Below, piece by piece: positions 1 to 7,354 of a stretch of DNA of 16,665 bases (position 1 is its first letter; each line of letters begins with the position of its first letter). The notes under the pieces are model-generated. The model searched no databases. It was not told the DNA's origin and saw only the letters and a list, made by a program, of their open reading frames with translations. Origin of the DNA: Prevotella sp. UBA4341. GTDB taxonomy: Bacteria > Bacteroidota > Bacteroidia > Bacteroidales > Bacteroidaceae. The position numbers and the translations under genes were made by a program. Location: the NCBI GenBank assembly GCA_002393705.1, contig DGTH01000156.1:1-16665 (forward strand). Direction: 5' to 3'.

Positions 1-33
1 CCTAAATTGACGCAGAACCTTTTTTATGAGTAA

Positions 34-1074
34 CTATTTCTTCGCTTGATAGGCTGCGATGCGTTTAGCCACGTTCGCCTTGATGTTGTTGTAGAAGATG
101 GAGTAGTCGTCCTGATGGTAGCTCTGCGGTCCAGCAAACTCTACCATTTCGTTAGGTTCGGCCTTAGCGTTCGTGATGACGGTACCACGGGCCAGATTCA
201 CCTGTGCGTCACCCTCTATGTCTCGGATTTCGGTTGTGCCTGTTTTCTCGTCCAGTACGATGGAGCCAAGGTTCATGCTGGCGGGAGCATACGTCTCGTC
301 ACGCTTCCAGTTCAGCGGGTTGATGCTGATGCCATTTGGGAGCATGGCAGCAGACATGAATGTGCTTCCTACACTTTTGGGTCCTTCTGCATGCCAGCTG
401 ATGATGACACCAGTGTCGGTCTCGCCGGTGGCGAACTTCATGTGCGGGTTGGCTTCGAGGTCTTCCTTCGTGATGGAGTAGCCGATGGCGTAGGCGGCCA
501 CCATGCGCTCGTAGCGGTCGGGATGCTCCTTGAAATAGTGCTTCAACACATGGCGGAGTATGGCCGCACCCTGGCTGTGGCCTGCTATGACGAACGGACG
601 TCCCTGGTTGTAGTGCTCGAAGTAGTAGTCGAGTGCAGCGGTGATGTCGCCGTAAGGTGTGCCCTTGATGGCCTCCTCGATGCTTCCTGTCTTCATCCAA
701 GTGTCACCAGCAAGCTTCATGCTGGCTTGGCGGTATAGCGGGATGAAGAGGTTGGTGGATTCCTCGAACACACTCGACTTGATGGCGTGCTCAACCGGTA
801 TGCCGTCCAGCATCTCGCGGTTGTCGAGTGCCGCATAGTCAGGGTCGCCCTCGTTGCCTGCGAAGTAGATGGTCGAGTAGATGTAGAACGTGTCGAACTG
901 CTTGGTGATTTCCGGCAGTTTATACCAGCACGCCTTCTTGGAATAGTCGGGTGCGCCGCTCTGCTCGGGAGTTGCCGGAGCCGGGTTGTCGTTTTTGTCA
1001 CTACATGAGGTGAGTGCCGTTGTCGTGCCGCAAACGAGTGTGGCGGCAAGCATCATTTTTTTCATTGTCTTCAT
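34..1074 (-). CDS. DUF3089-type alpha/beta-hydrolase lipoprotein
   Basis: This 346-residue protein resembles the DUF3089 family, lipase-like alpha/beta hydrolases of unknown substrate. The key motif is a nucleophile elbow, GHSQG, with its serine near residue 167, after a stretch (YYFEHYNQGRPFVIA) typical of the family. The N-terminus is a type II signal peptide with lipobox LTSC, lipidated at about Cys24. The residues after the cysteine (SDKND) are charged, as in Bacteroidota lipoprotein surface-export signals, so exposure on the outer membrane is plausible. The frame stays open to 1251, but that extension carries no signal peptide at its front and crosses a promoter-like TACCTTTG at 1133-1140. 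I therefore start at ATG 1074; ATG 1065 is an alternative. The gene stands alone after the AraC-type gene, 140 bases away. The family call rests on motif recognition; the substrate is unknown. Confidence 0.75.
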   Translation of the reverse strand: MKTMKKMMLAATLVCGTTTALTSCSDKNDNPAPATPEQSGAPDYSKKACWYKLPEITKQFDTFYIYSTIYFAGNEGDPDYAALDNREMLDGIPVEHAIKSSVFEESTNLFIPLYRQASMKLAGDTWMKTGSIEEAIKGTPYGDITAALDYYFEHYNQGRPFVIAGHSQGAAILRHVLKHYFKEHPDRYERMVAAYAIGYSITKEDLEANPHMKFATGETDTGVIISWHAEGPKSVGSTFMSAAMLPNGISINPLNWKRDETYAPASMNLGSIVLDEKTGTTEIRDIEGDAQVNLARGTVITNAKAEPNEMVEFAGPQSYHQDDYSIFYNNIKANVAKRIAAYQAKK

Positions 1075-1132
1075 TTTTACATTATTAATTTGGGGTAAAA
1101 CGTATTTCGGCATTTGGCCGTTTTTGACCTTG

Positions 1133-1140
1133 CAAAGGTA
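1133..1140 (-). promoter_or_regulatory. -7 promoter element for the DUF3089 lipoprotein gene
   Basis: On the minus strand this reads TACCTTTG, an exact match to the Bacteroidota housekeeping -7 consensus TAnnTTTG. It lies about 60 bases upstream of ATG 1074. No TTTG is found at the usual 19-21 nt spacing, so the -33 element is weak or absent. It is part of the reason for rejecting the longer reading frame. Confidence 0.5.
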
Positions 1141-1214
1141 GCCAAATCCCCCCAAACAGCCTTGTCCCAGGATGCCTGCTGCATCAGGTTTTGCTGATTT
1201 TGACACTATTTTTG

Positions 1215-2339
1215 CTAATCTTGAGAATTCGGGGTCGTCTCGTGCATCCACTCTCTCACATTCTGCCCCATTCGCTGCTTGAAGGCAAGCCTGAAGGTGC
1301 TGTAGCTATGGTAGCCACTTTCGCCTGCCAGCTGCTGGGCAGTGAAGGAGCGGCCTTCGGCAAGAGCCAAGCGATAGAGATTCTTGAAATGGTCAATGCG
1401 CAGATTGTTGATGTAGGCATTGTAAGTGATGCCCTGAGCAGAGAAGTACTGGCTGAGATAGAATCGGTTGGTGCCAATGGCTTTGGCAAGCTGGGCGACG
1501 TTCAGGTCGTGCTGCAGGTAGAGCTGCGAGTCTATGCAATGCTTCTGAAGCAATACTCCGATGTTGTCGCGGGCTGCCTGTGAAAGGCCTTTGTCTTCAT
1601 CCTCAGGAGTGGCTGCCGCTGTTGCTGGCAGACTCTGCGATTGCAGGCTGCTAAGGTCGCTTAACGTTTCCACCCGCCACAGGAGGTAGCAAATCAGCAC
1701 GGCGAAACCAGCCAGCAAAGCATAGATGTAAGCCGTACCTTCGTAGATATAGGTATAGGTACCGAACACCAGAAATATGATGGCCAATACTACGAAGCCC
1801 TGCCACACCTCCTTGTGCTCCAGGTCGGCATAGTTGTCGCGCAGCCAATGCCCGTATTGTCTCAGCGCACAAACCATATAGATGATGAAGCCAATGCCCA
1901 TCAACAGGAAATAGACATACATCCACGGCAGAAGGACATAGCTGCGATTAGCCACGCTGACCACGCCTCCTGCCACAAGCGGAGCCACCATCAGGGCGAC
2001 GGGCCACAGCGGTCGCTTGCGGTCTTGCAGCATAGTGAGCAACACCACTATCGCCAACGGAATAATCGTCATGCAGTCAAGCAAGCCGCCTATAAGGTCG
2101 ATGGTCTGAATGTCTTCGCTTGAGGTAAGGAACATGATTGGCGAATACCACAAGTGATTCAGGGCGATGGAGGCAAAGAATGCAGCAGTCCACTGGCGCA
2201 ATCGTGCGGGAGGCGTAATGTCCGGGGCTATGGCGTTAGCCCGGCGGAACAGCAGGTAACAGCTTGCAATGGCCGACATAGCCGTTACCACTCCGTAAAG
2301 CAGGACAAAGAGATTTTCTTCACGTATCTGGTCGTACAT
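1215..2339 (-). CDS. Membrane-anchored AraC-family transcriptional regulator
   Basis: This 374-residue protein joins an integral membrane domain to a C-terminal AraC/XylS DNA-binding domain. About seven hydrophobic segments are visible, near residues 10-31, 50-71, 79-103, 112-130, 134-158, 178-198 and 203-222. A flexible linker rich in S, A and T follows, and then two helix-turn-helix units: residues 279-299 (LNVAQLAKAIGTNRFYLSQYF core) and 333-358, which carry the family pattern of a YH-S-STF-R-AFK-GQ signature. The layout suggests a one-component sensor that binds a ligand at or in the membrane and acts on nearby promoters; the ligand is unknown. The lipoprotein gene downstream is a possible target by position only. 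The start follows an A/T-rich leader. No clear TAnnTTTG promoter is seen between it and the heptad array that begins 48 bases upstream. Confidence 0.85.
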   Translation of the reverse strand: MYDQIREENLFVLLYGVVTAMSAIASCYLLFRRANAIAPDITPPARLRQWTAAFFASIALNHLWYSPIMFLTSSEDIQTIDLIGGLLDCMTIIPLAIVVLLTMLQDRKRPLWPVALMVAPLVAGGVVSVANRSYVLLPWMYVYFLLMGIGFIIYMVCALRQYGHWLRDNYADLEHKEVWQGFVVLAIIFLVFGTYTYIYEGTAYIYALLAGFAVLICYLLWRVETLSDLSSLQSQSLPATAAATPEDEDKGLSQAARDNIGVLLQKHCIDSQLYLQHDLNVAQLAKAIGTNRFYLSQYFSAQGITYNAYINNLRIDHFKNLYRLALAEGRSFTAQQLAGESGYHSYSTFRLAFKQRMGQNVREWMHETTPNSQD

Positions 2340-2386
2340 GATTATTTTATATTTAGTAATCGTTAAAAAATAACTTGGTACGAATC

Positions 2387-2491
2387 GAGGTGCGAGGTGC
2401 GAGGTGCGAGGTGCGAGGTGCGAGGTGCGAGGTGCGAGGTACGAGGTACGAGGTGCGAGGTACGAGGTGCGAGGTACGAGGTGCGAGGTAC
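2387..2491. repeat. 15-copy heptanucleotide tandem array, GAGGTGC/GAGGTAC
   Basis: Fifteen uninterrupted 7-bp units fill 105 bases. Reading on the plus strand, the first seven are GAGGTGC, followed by two GAGGTAC. The last six alternate GAGGTGC and GAGGTAC, giving a secondary 14-bp period. A degenerate GAGATTG unit follows. The array fills much of the 257-base gap between the Rpn-like gene and the AraC-type gene, both on the minus strand. Outside the array the gap holds an A/T-rich leader (2340-2380) and unremarkable sequence (2500-2596). The same unit occurs inverted at 8721-8753. The open frames through the array encode only EVRGARC-type repeats and are not taken as genes. Confidence 0.97.
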
Positions 2492-2596
2492 GAGATTGGT
2501 TCAGTACGAAAACCAGCCATGCCTGACTATAGACAGTGGCAGGAGGACAGGGAGAAACATTATATATTTGTTTAAACTCGTTTTTATGCTACTGGC

Positions 2597-2932
2597 TCAC
2601 AACAACTTCTTTACTTCGTCAACGCTTAGTCCAACAGCCAGGGATATTTGTTCTGCTGGCAGACCCATCACTTGAAGCCGACGTATCGTTTCCATTTTTT
2701 CCTGCTGAATTCCTTCCGCAAGGCCTTGCTGAATACCTTCCGTACGGCCTTGCTGAATACCTTGCTGAATACCTTCCGCACGGCCTTGCTGAATACCTTG
2801 CTGAATACCTTGCTGAATACCTTGCTCAAGCCCTTGCTGCAGTCCATCCTGCAAAGCACCGTTATAGGTGTTCAGCGTGTCACGATAGACCTTCAGGGCG
2901 TGGTCATACTTGATGCGCTCATCCTTAGTCAT
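2597..2932 (-). other. Candidate internal reading frame in the Rpn gene (RpnS-like)
   Basis: An in-frame ATG at Met208 of the Rpn-like protein (2930-2932) is preceded on the minus strand by GAGG with an 8-nt spacer, a plausible ribosome binding site. Initiation here would give a 111-residue protein holding only the repeat-rich C-terminal part, without the nuclease core. Rpn genes of enterobacteria are known to produce such a short C-terminal protein from an internal start, where it neutralises the full-length toxin. In this window the internal start is an inference from one motif, and Bacteroidota rely little on Shine-Dalgarno pairing. Confidence 0.35.
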
Positions 2933-3553
2933 GGCGCTTACCTCGGCTATTTCCGCTAACCGCTGGAATACTGCGTTCTGTGCAGCCCACGGCATTCTGT
3001 TCAATGTGTCCATATTCTTCAGTACATAAATCCAACGTTCAAAATCATCCTTGCAGTCGTCTGCCTCCTTCTCGAAACAGGGCAGCTGCAGGTAAATCAG
3101 GCGCAGCTTGTCGCAAAACATCTCGCCCGTTTTCAGGTTCGTCAGCCCTACGTCGGTACGGAACGCCTCCTCGCCTTCCATCCAGAAATTGGTAAAGGCC
3201 ACGAGATAGACGGCCTTGATGCCGTAGTCCCACACAGTGCCGCGTTCTCCCTGCCTGACGATAGACTCTGAGGCGTAGTAGAGCGTGCGCTCCTTGAAAT
3301 GGGGCTGGTTGCGGTTCTGCATTTCGACGATGATTTCCTCGCCCGTGTCCGTCTTGCAATAGACGTCGTAGATGGGCGAACGGTCACCGTCGTATTCTGC
3401 CGCCTGCTCCTTGTCGAGCAGTTGCAGGTCGGTAATGTGGCGCTCTCCTTTCAGCAGGTTGTTCAGGAAGTCCAGCAGCAGGGGCTTGGAGAACTCCTGT
3501 CCGAAGATGCGCTTGAAGCCGACGTCGGTAAACGGATTGATAAATTTTCCCAT
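2597..3553 (-). CDS. Rpn family PD-(D/E)XK nuclease / putative transposase
   Basis: This 318-residue protein matches the Rpn (YhgA-like, PDDEXK_2) family, known as recombination-promoting nucleases and more recently as toxic anti-phage proteins. The N-terminus INPFTDVGFKRIFG is the family signature. The putative catalytic core is Asp63 (IYDVYCKTDTG) and Glu77-X-Gln79 (IIVEMQ), followed by the conserved YYASESI region. Residues 237-284 are twelve tetrapeptide units of GIQQ type, probably a coiled or extended repeat, and a short helical tail ends in VDEVKKLL. The start is set by the signature, although the promoter -7 box ends only 4 bases before the ATG. A possible internal start at Met208 is listed separately. 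It is not part of a recognisable insertion sequence: I see no terminal inverted repeats. Confidence 0.88.
   Translation of the reverse strand: MGKFINPFTDVGFKRIFGQEFSKPLLLDFLNNLLKGERHITDLQLLDKEQAAEYDGDRSPIYDVYCKTDTGEEIIVEMQNRNQPHFKERTLYYASESIVRQGERGTVWDYGIKAVYLVAFTNFWMEGEEAFRTDVGLTNLKTGEMFCDKLRLIYLQLPCFEKEADDCKDDFERWIYVLKNMDTLNRMPWAAQNAVFQRLAEIAEVSAMTKDERIKYDHALKVYRDTLNTYNGALQDGLQQGLEQGIQQGIQQGIQQGRAEGIQQGIQQGRTEGIQQGLAEGIQQEKMETIRRLQVMGLPAEQISLAVGLSVDEVKKLL
2702..2845 (-). repeat. In-frame 12-bp repeat encoding GIQQ-type tetrapeptides
   Basis: Twelve 12-bp units in the Rpn-like gene encode the tetrapeptides GLQQ, GLEQ, GIQQ, GRAE, GRTE and GLAE in mixed order (residues 237-284). The commonest unit on the plus strand is TTGCTGAATACC. 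Since 12 is a multiple of 3, copy-number change would alter protein length without breaking the frame. Several units are identical at the DNA level, so recent slippage is likely. Confidence 0.93.
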
Positions 3554-3557
3554 GCTG

Positions 3558-3588
3558 CAAAGTTAGGCAATATTTCTGGAATGGCAAA
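3558..3588 (-). promoter_or_regulatory. Promoter of the Rpn-like gene
   Basis: On the minus strand TTTG (3585-3588) is followed after 19 bases by TAACTTTG (3558-3565), a full match to the Bacteroidota promoter TTTG-N19-TAnnTTTG. Only 4 bases separate the -7 box from ATG 3553, so transcription would begin at or next to the start codon. A near copy lies at 4886-4916. Confidence 0.75.
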
Positions 3589-3721
3589 AGAAATGGGGAA
3601 GTTTTTTTGCTGACAGCGAGAAGCCTGTGCAGGGTGAAAGTAGAAGAAGTCCCGGAAGAAGAGGGTTGGTTGTGCAGGGGAAGCAAAAAACCTTTTTTTT
3701 CTCTGGGACGCCTGTGGACTG

Positions 3722-4855
3722 CTACAGCTTGACGATTTTTCCCTTGGTTTCTGTAAAGCCCACGATGTCGTTGGGATTATAGATGTAGATGGCGCTGACC
3801 TGGTTGCCCTTGTCGTAGAGCACCACGTTGCCGTCGGCATCAGGTACAGCCTGTAGCTGGCTCCACCAAATCTTTTCCTCGTTGTATGTAGTGCCTGGGC
3901 TGCTGAAATACTCGCCAAGGTTTTTCGGCGAGTCGTAGGCTCCTGCTGGCCAGAACTGCGTGTTGTACTGCTGGTTGGAGTTTCCTTGCGTCAGGATGTT
4001 GCCCCGAGGGTCAACGACGAAGCGGCGGAACTTGTTGTTTTCCGTAGCGGGTACCTTCAGAACCTCCTCCCACTTGCTGTCGGCTGATACAAAGTCACGT
4101 CGCAGCAACCTGCGGGCTATGGCCACGTAGATGTAGTCGCCCACCAGCTGGGCGCACTCTATTTTCGTGTCGTACTCGTCCTCGGCGTAGGCCTGTGCCA
4201 CGTAGGGTACGCGCATCAGGTCGTACTGGTAAAGATTCTTGCCTGCCATCTGGGTAAGTTCCCTGTAGTTCAGTCCGTTGGCATTCCAGTTCCATATCGT
4301 TCCGTCGTCTGCCACGAAGTAGCTCATGCGCTCTACGTTGTGGTTCCATTTGTACTTTACGTTGAGGTTTACGTCCAGTACAAGCCCGTATTTGTCAAAG
4401 CCATTGGAACAGCGTACTAAAAGATACTTGTCACTGCAGTCCAGCAGCTCCTTGCTCTCCGCTATCTTCTTAGACGAAGACAGCGACTGTCCGTCATAGA
4501 CATATACCCCGTCTGCTTTGAAGTTACGCTTTGTCTCCAGCACGAGCTGTCCGTCACACTCCATGCAGCGGGTGATGGTTGGTCGCCTGCCCTCATAGAC
4601 GTTGGCTATGCCGGGAATGATAACCTCGGTCAGGCCCGTTTTGCGGTTAATGCCCATCACGGCATTGTTGTCGTTGTCTTCTACATAGTAGATGTAGTCT
4701 TTTCCCACGAAGGCCGAATGGGCCTTCACCTCATACTTCGTAGCCTTCAGGCTGGCAGGTTTCTTAGCCACCCTCTTGCGTGTTTGCGCTTCAACGGGCA
4801 GTGACAGCCCTGCGAGCATGGCCAGGGCAAACAGGTAAAATAATTGTTTTTTCAT
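3722..4855 (-). CDS. Secreted protein of unknown function
   Basis: I do not recognise this 377-residue protein. It starts with a type I signal peptide (MKKQLFYLFALAMLAGLSLP, probable cut after VEA near residue 23). A basic stretch follows and then a mature part rich in aromatic and beta-strand-forming residues. Recurring segments such as DYIYYVEDNDNN, VYVYDGQ, YFVADDGTIWNW, FVVDPRGNILTQ and AIYIYNPND look like successive blades of a beta-propeller, but no exact repeat defines them. I saw no catalytic motif. The frame is open to 4939, but the first 28 codons cross the promoter at 4886-4916, so ATG 4855 is preferred. The gene is single, with the DUF5686 gene ending 141 bases upstream and the Rpn-like gene starting 168 bases downstream. 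An extracytoplasmic binding or structural role is only a guess. Confidence 0.8.
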   Translation of the reverse strand: MKKQLFYLFALAMLAGLSLPVEAQTRKRVAKKPASLKATKYEVKAHSAFVGKDYIYYVEDNDNNAVMGINRKTGLTEVIIPGIANVYEGRRPTITRCMECDGQLVLETKRNFKADGVYVYDGQSLSSSKKIAESKELLDCSDKYLLVRCSNGFDKYGLVLDVNLNVKYKWNHNVERMSYFVADDGTIWNWNANGLNYRELTQMAGKNLYQYDLMRVPYVAQAYAEDEYDTKIECAQLVGDYIYVAIARRLLRRDFVSADSKWEEVLKVPATENNKFRRFVVDPRGNILTQGNSNQQYNTQFWPAGAYDSPKNLGEYFSSPGTTYNEEKIWWSQLQAVPDADGNVVLYDKGNQVSAIYIYNPNDIVGFTETKGKIVKL

Positions 4856-4885
4856 GTTGTCGGAATTAAAATCTTTTTTGTGCGA

Positions 4886-4916
4886 CAAAGTTAAGCAATA
4901 TTTCCGAAACGGCAAA
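4886..4916 (-). promoter_or_regulatory. Promoter of the secreted-protein gene
   Basis: TTTG (4913-4916, minus strand), a 19-base spacer and TAACTTTG (4886-4893) match the Bacteroidota consensus. About 30 bases lie between the -7 box and ATG 4855. The segment is 29 of 33 identical to the Rpn promoter at 3558-3590, including most of the spacer, which does not normally need to be conserved. Confidence 0.8.
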
Positions 4917-4996
4917 AGAAAAGGAAATAGTTTTTTCATTGTGCAATTTCTCCGAGAAAAAGTTGAAATAACCCGGCACTGTCTAACCTTCTGTTT

Positions 4997-7354
4997 TCAG
5001 AACTGCAAGTTCAGCTTCAGGCGGAAGCCGTGCTTGTGGGCGGTGGGCAGGTCGAGGTAGGAGAGTCGGCGCACGTACTGAATGTGCAGGAGGCGGAAGA
5101 TGTTGTGGATGCCGACGGCCACTTCGACGTAAGGGCGGTGAGGGTCCATGACGAAGGAGCCCTCGGGCAGGGGCATGAGCATGGCGTTCTGGGCGTTCTG
5201 GGGCAGAAGGGGGTTGTTCTTGTCGGAGAGTGCACCCCAGAGGCAGCGCACGGCCACGAACTCGCGCCACTTCAGCTGTCGGAGCAGGGGTATGCGGTTG
5301 AAGAGCTTGCCGTTGAGATCCCAATCGGCATGCAGGGAGACGAAGCGGTCGGTGGGGAACTCCATGTTGTTGATGCTCTCGAAGGTGTTGCGCTGAACGA
5401 TGTACGACAGGTTGGTCTGCGGCATGATGAGCAGCGGGTAGGGCACCTGGTTCCACTGCACGCCGCCCTTCAGGAGAAAGTCGAGCTTGCCCCACGAGGC
5501 AAACCAGAAGCGCTTGTAGAAGGAGGCCTCGGTGTAGTTGTAGCGGTAGTCGCCGCCTAAGGGGCCCTTCAGTCCGAGCGAGTGGCTGAGGGTGATGATG
5601 GGGGCGTCGTGGTTGACGACGCGCCGCCGCTGCTTGGTGTTGATGTAGGTGGCTCCGGGAATGAACTGCAGCTGCATGCGCAGCTCGGTGGTGCGGAAGG
5701 GCTCGAACTGCATGTCGCCGGCGGGCTCGTTCTTCTCGGTCTTCAGGCTCAGGAGGGTGGAGAGTCCGAAGTCCTGTTCGTACTCGAAGCTGAGCTGCTG
5801 TCGCTGGTAGAACATCATCTTGTTGACGCTGGTCCACTTCAGGGCGGTGAAGACGTTGTCCTTGTCGGTGGAGAGGAACTTGTCGGAGGGCGACATGACG
5901 TCGCTGGTGGCCGTGAAGGTGAGGTTACGCTTGGGAAACTCGCGCGGCAGGTAGTCTTTCTCGTTGAGCGAGTAGGTCAGCTCAGCCTTGTAGTAGTTGC
6001 GGTGGCTGCGCCAGCCCCGGGCGTAATAGCCGGAGAGGAAGAGGTGGGGGTGGAGGTTGGCCGTGGTCTGTGCGCTGAGACGCGTACGCAGGCCATCGAC
6101 GAAGTTGGTGGAGACGATGGTGTTGATGGGGCCTATATCGACGAGCGAGGGCTTGCCCGTCTCGACGAAGTTCTCGAATAGTGCCTTCAGGCCTATCATG
6201 AGGTACTTGAAGCCCTTGATTTTGGTCATGCGGTCTATGAAACCGTCCATGGAGGCTTCGCTCTGGGTGAGGCTGACCTGACGGTGCTGGCTCCAGAAGG
6301 CGTCGTCGCGGCGGGCGGCTCCAGGCTCGCGCACGATGGTCTTGGAGCCCCGGAAGTGGCTGTCGTCGAGGGGTGCGAAGTCGTAGTCGGAGAGTCGCGT
6401 GGTGCGCATGACGATGGCCTGCTGGACGAAACTGGCAAGCGAGAGTTCGGCCACCATGTCGTCGGTAGTGAGCACCCACGAGGAGTCGGCCATCTGGGTG
6501 AACTCCTGGACGATGCGGAAGCTCTCTATCCAGTTGACGCTGCTCTGCTGGGGAATGGTGAGCTCGCAGCGCTTGACCTGGTAGGAAGAGTCGTCGAGCA
6601 CGTAGAGGTCGCCCCGGAACCCGAAGTCGAGCTTGTTGTTGGGCAGGTAGGAGAGGCGTATGCAGCGGTCGCGTCCCAGGTAGAGCGTGTCCTGAATGTA
6701 GTAGCGGTAGAAGTTGATGGCGGCGCGGCCTATGGGCGACGTCATGGGGTGTTGCAGAATGCGTATCTGGTCGTCGTAGATGTTGACGTCGGTGAAGAAG
6801 TCCTTGGCCACGACGGAGAGGATGTCGCCCGTCTGGAAGAGGTCGCCCACGCCACTCTGCCGCTGGCCCTTGACGACGGTGCGGCGCGTGCGTGGCGAGC
6901 GGCGGTAGAGCTCGTCGGTCACTGTCTCATCGACCGAGAGGGGCAGGATGAGCTTCTGGTTGTAGGGGCAGAGCTCGACCTGGTTGCGTATCCACTCTGC
7001 GTGGAGCAGACCGTCGTCCTGTAGGGCCGACGGCTTGATGTCGTTCAGGGCGAGCGTCAGTTTCTGGTAGCGCTGGTAGCGGTAGTAGGGCCGCTGGTCG
7101 ATGCCGTTGAGGCGGCGGTGTTCTATGACGCGGCGCATGAGCTCGACGGCGGGGTTGTTCTTGCGGCTGTACTTATGGCGTGAGGTGGTGACGGTGACGT
7201 CGCCCAGGTTGTGGGTCTGGTTGAACCAGCGGGTGGTGTCACGGTCAATGTCGGGGTTGAGCTGTGCCTGCAACGGCAGACACAGCCCAACCCCAAGGAG
7301 CAGTAGGAGCAGAAGACGGAGTCGTTGCTTAGTCAAGTGGCTCGTCGGCTTCAT
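4997..7354 (-). CDS. DUF5686-family outer-membrane beta-barrel protein
   Basis: This 785-residue protein resembles the DUF5686 family of Bacteroidota, large outer-membrane proteins of unknown role. It has a leucine-rich signal peptide (cleavage after LQA, about residue 30). A short segment follows, including LGDVTVTTSR (50-59) and the motif NPAVELMRRVIEHR (67-80) that marks the family. The C-terminal half alternates in the manner of beta-strands and ends in the aromatic residue of LNLQF, the signal for barrel assembly. Many members carry a complete carboxypeptidase-regulatory-like domain after the signal peptide; here that part is shortened to a remnant. ATG 7354 overlaps the end of the inositol-phosphate synthase gene by 26 bases, so the two are very probably co-transcribed and translationally coupled. 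The barrel may work on an envelope product of the upstream genes, but that is inferred from position only. Confidence 0.82.
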   Translation of the reverse strand: MKPTSHLTKQRLRLLLLLLLGVGLCLPLQAQLNPDIDRDTTRWFNQTHNLGDVTVTTSRHKYSRKNNPAVELMRRVIEHRRLNGIDQRPYYRYQRYQKLTLALNDIKPSALQDDGLLHAEWIRNQVELCPYNQKLILPLSVDETVTDELYRRSPRTRRTVVKGQRQSGVGDLFQTGDILSVVAKDFFTDVNIYDDQIRILQHPMTSPIGRAAINFYRYYIQDTLYLGRDRCIRLSYLPNNKLDFGFRGDLYVLDDSSYQVKRCELTIPQQSSVNWIESFRIVQEFTQMADSSWVLTTDDMVAELSLASFVQQAIVMRTTRLSDYDFAPLDDSHFRGSKTIVREPGAARRDDAFWSQHRQVSLTQSEASMDGFIDRMTKIKGFKYLMIGLKALFENFVETGKPSLVDIGPINTIVSTNFVDGLRTRLSAQTTANLHPHLFLSGYYARGWRSHRNYYKAELTYSLNEKDYLPREFPKRNLTFTATSDVMSPSDKFLSTDKDNVFTALKWTSVNKMMFYQRQQLSFEYEQDFGLSTLLSLKTEKNEPAGDMQFEPFRTTELRMQLQFIPGATYINTKQRRRVVNHDAPIITLSHSLGLKGPLGGDYRYNYTEASFYKRFWFASWGKLDFLLKGGVQWNQVPYPLLIMPQTNLSYIVQRNTFESINNMEFPTDRFVSLHADWDLNGKLFNRIPLLRQLKWREFVAVRCLWGALSDKNNPLLPQNAQNAMLMPLPEGSFVMDPHRPYVEVAVGIHNIFRLLHIQYVRRLSYLDLPTAHKHGFRLKLNLQF

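Noticed and set aside
1168..1184. Short inverted repeat GATGC/GCATC after the AraC-type gene
   Set aside because: The stem is only 5 bp and lacks a T-run; it is expected by chance.
1075..1251. N-terminal extension of the DUF3089 lipoprotein frame
   Set aside because: It would place the signal peptide inside the protein and crosses a TAnnTTTG promoter element.
2387..2491. CRISPR array
   Set aside because: The units are 7 bp with no spacers.
2375..2675. Open plus-strand frames through the GAGGTRC array
   Set aside because: They translate only the heptad repeat and have no supporting start site or family resemblance.
2536..2959. Plus-strand frames with LLNTLLNT or AEYLAEYL repeats
   Set aside because: They are antisense shadows of the 12-bp repeat in the Rpn-like gene.
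2597..3553. Insertion sequence around the Rpn-like gene
   Set aside because: I found no terminal inverted repeats or target-site duplication; the transposase label of this family does not imply an insertion sequence.
4955..4976. Weak hairpin around TTTCTCGGAGAAA after the DUF5686 gene
   Set aside because: The loop is too small for the full stem and no T-run follows, so it is not a convincing terminator.
4983..5837. Long arginine- and histidine-rich minus-strand frame inside the DUF5686 gene
   Set aside because: Its composition is that of a GC-rich shadow frame; the DUF5686 frame has a signal peptide and family motifs.
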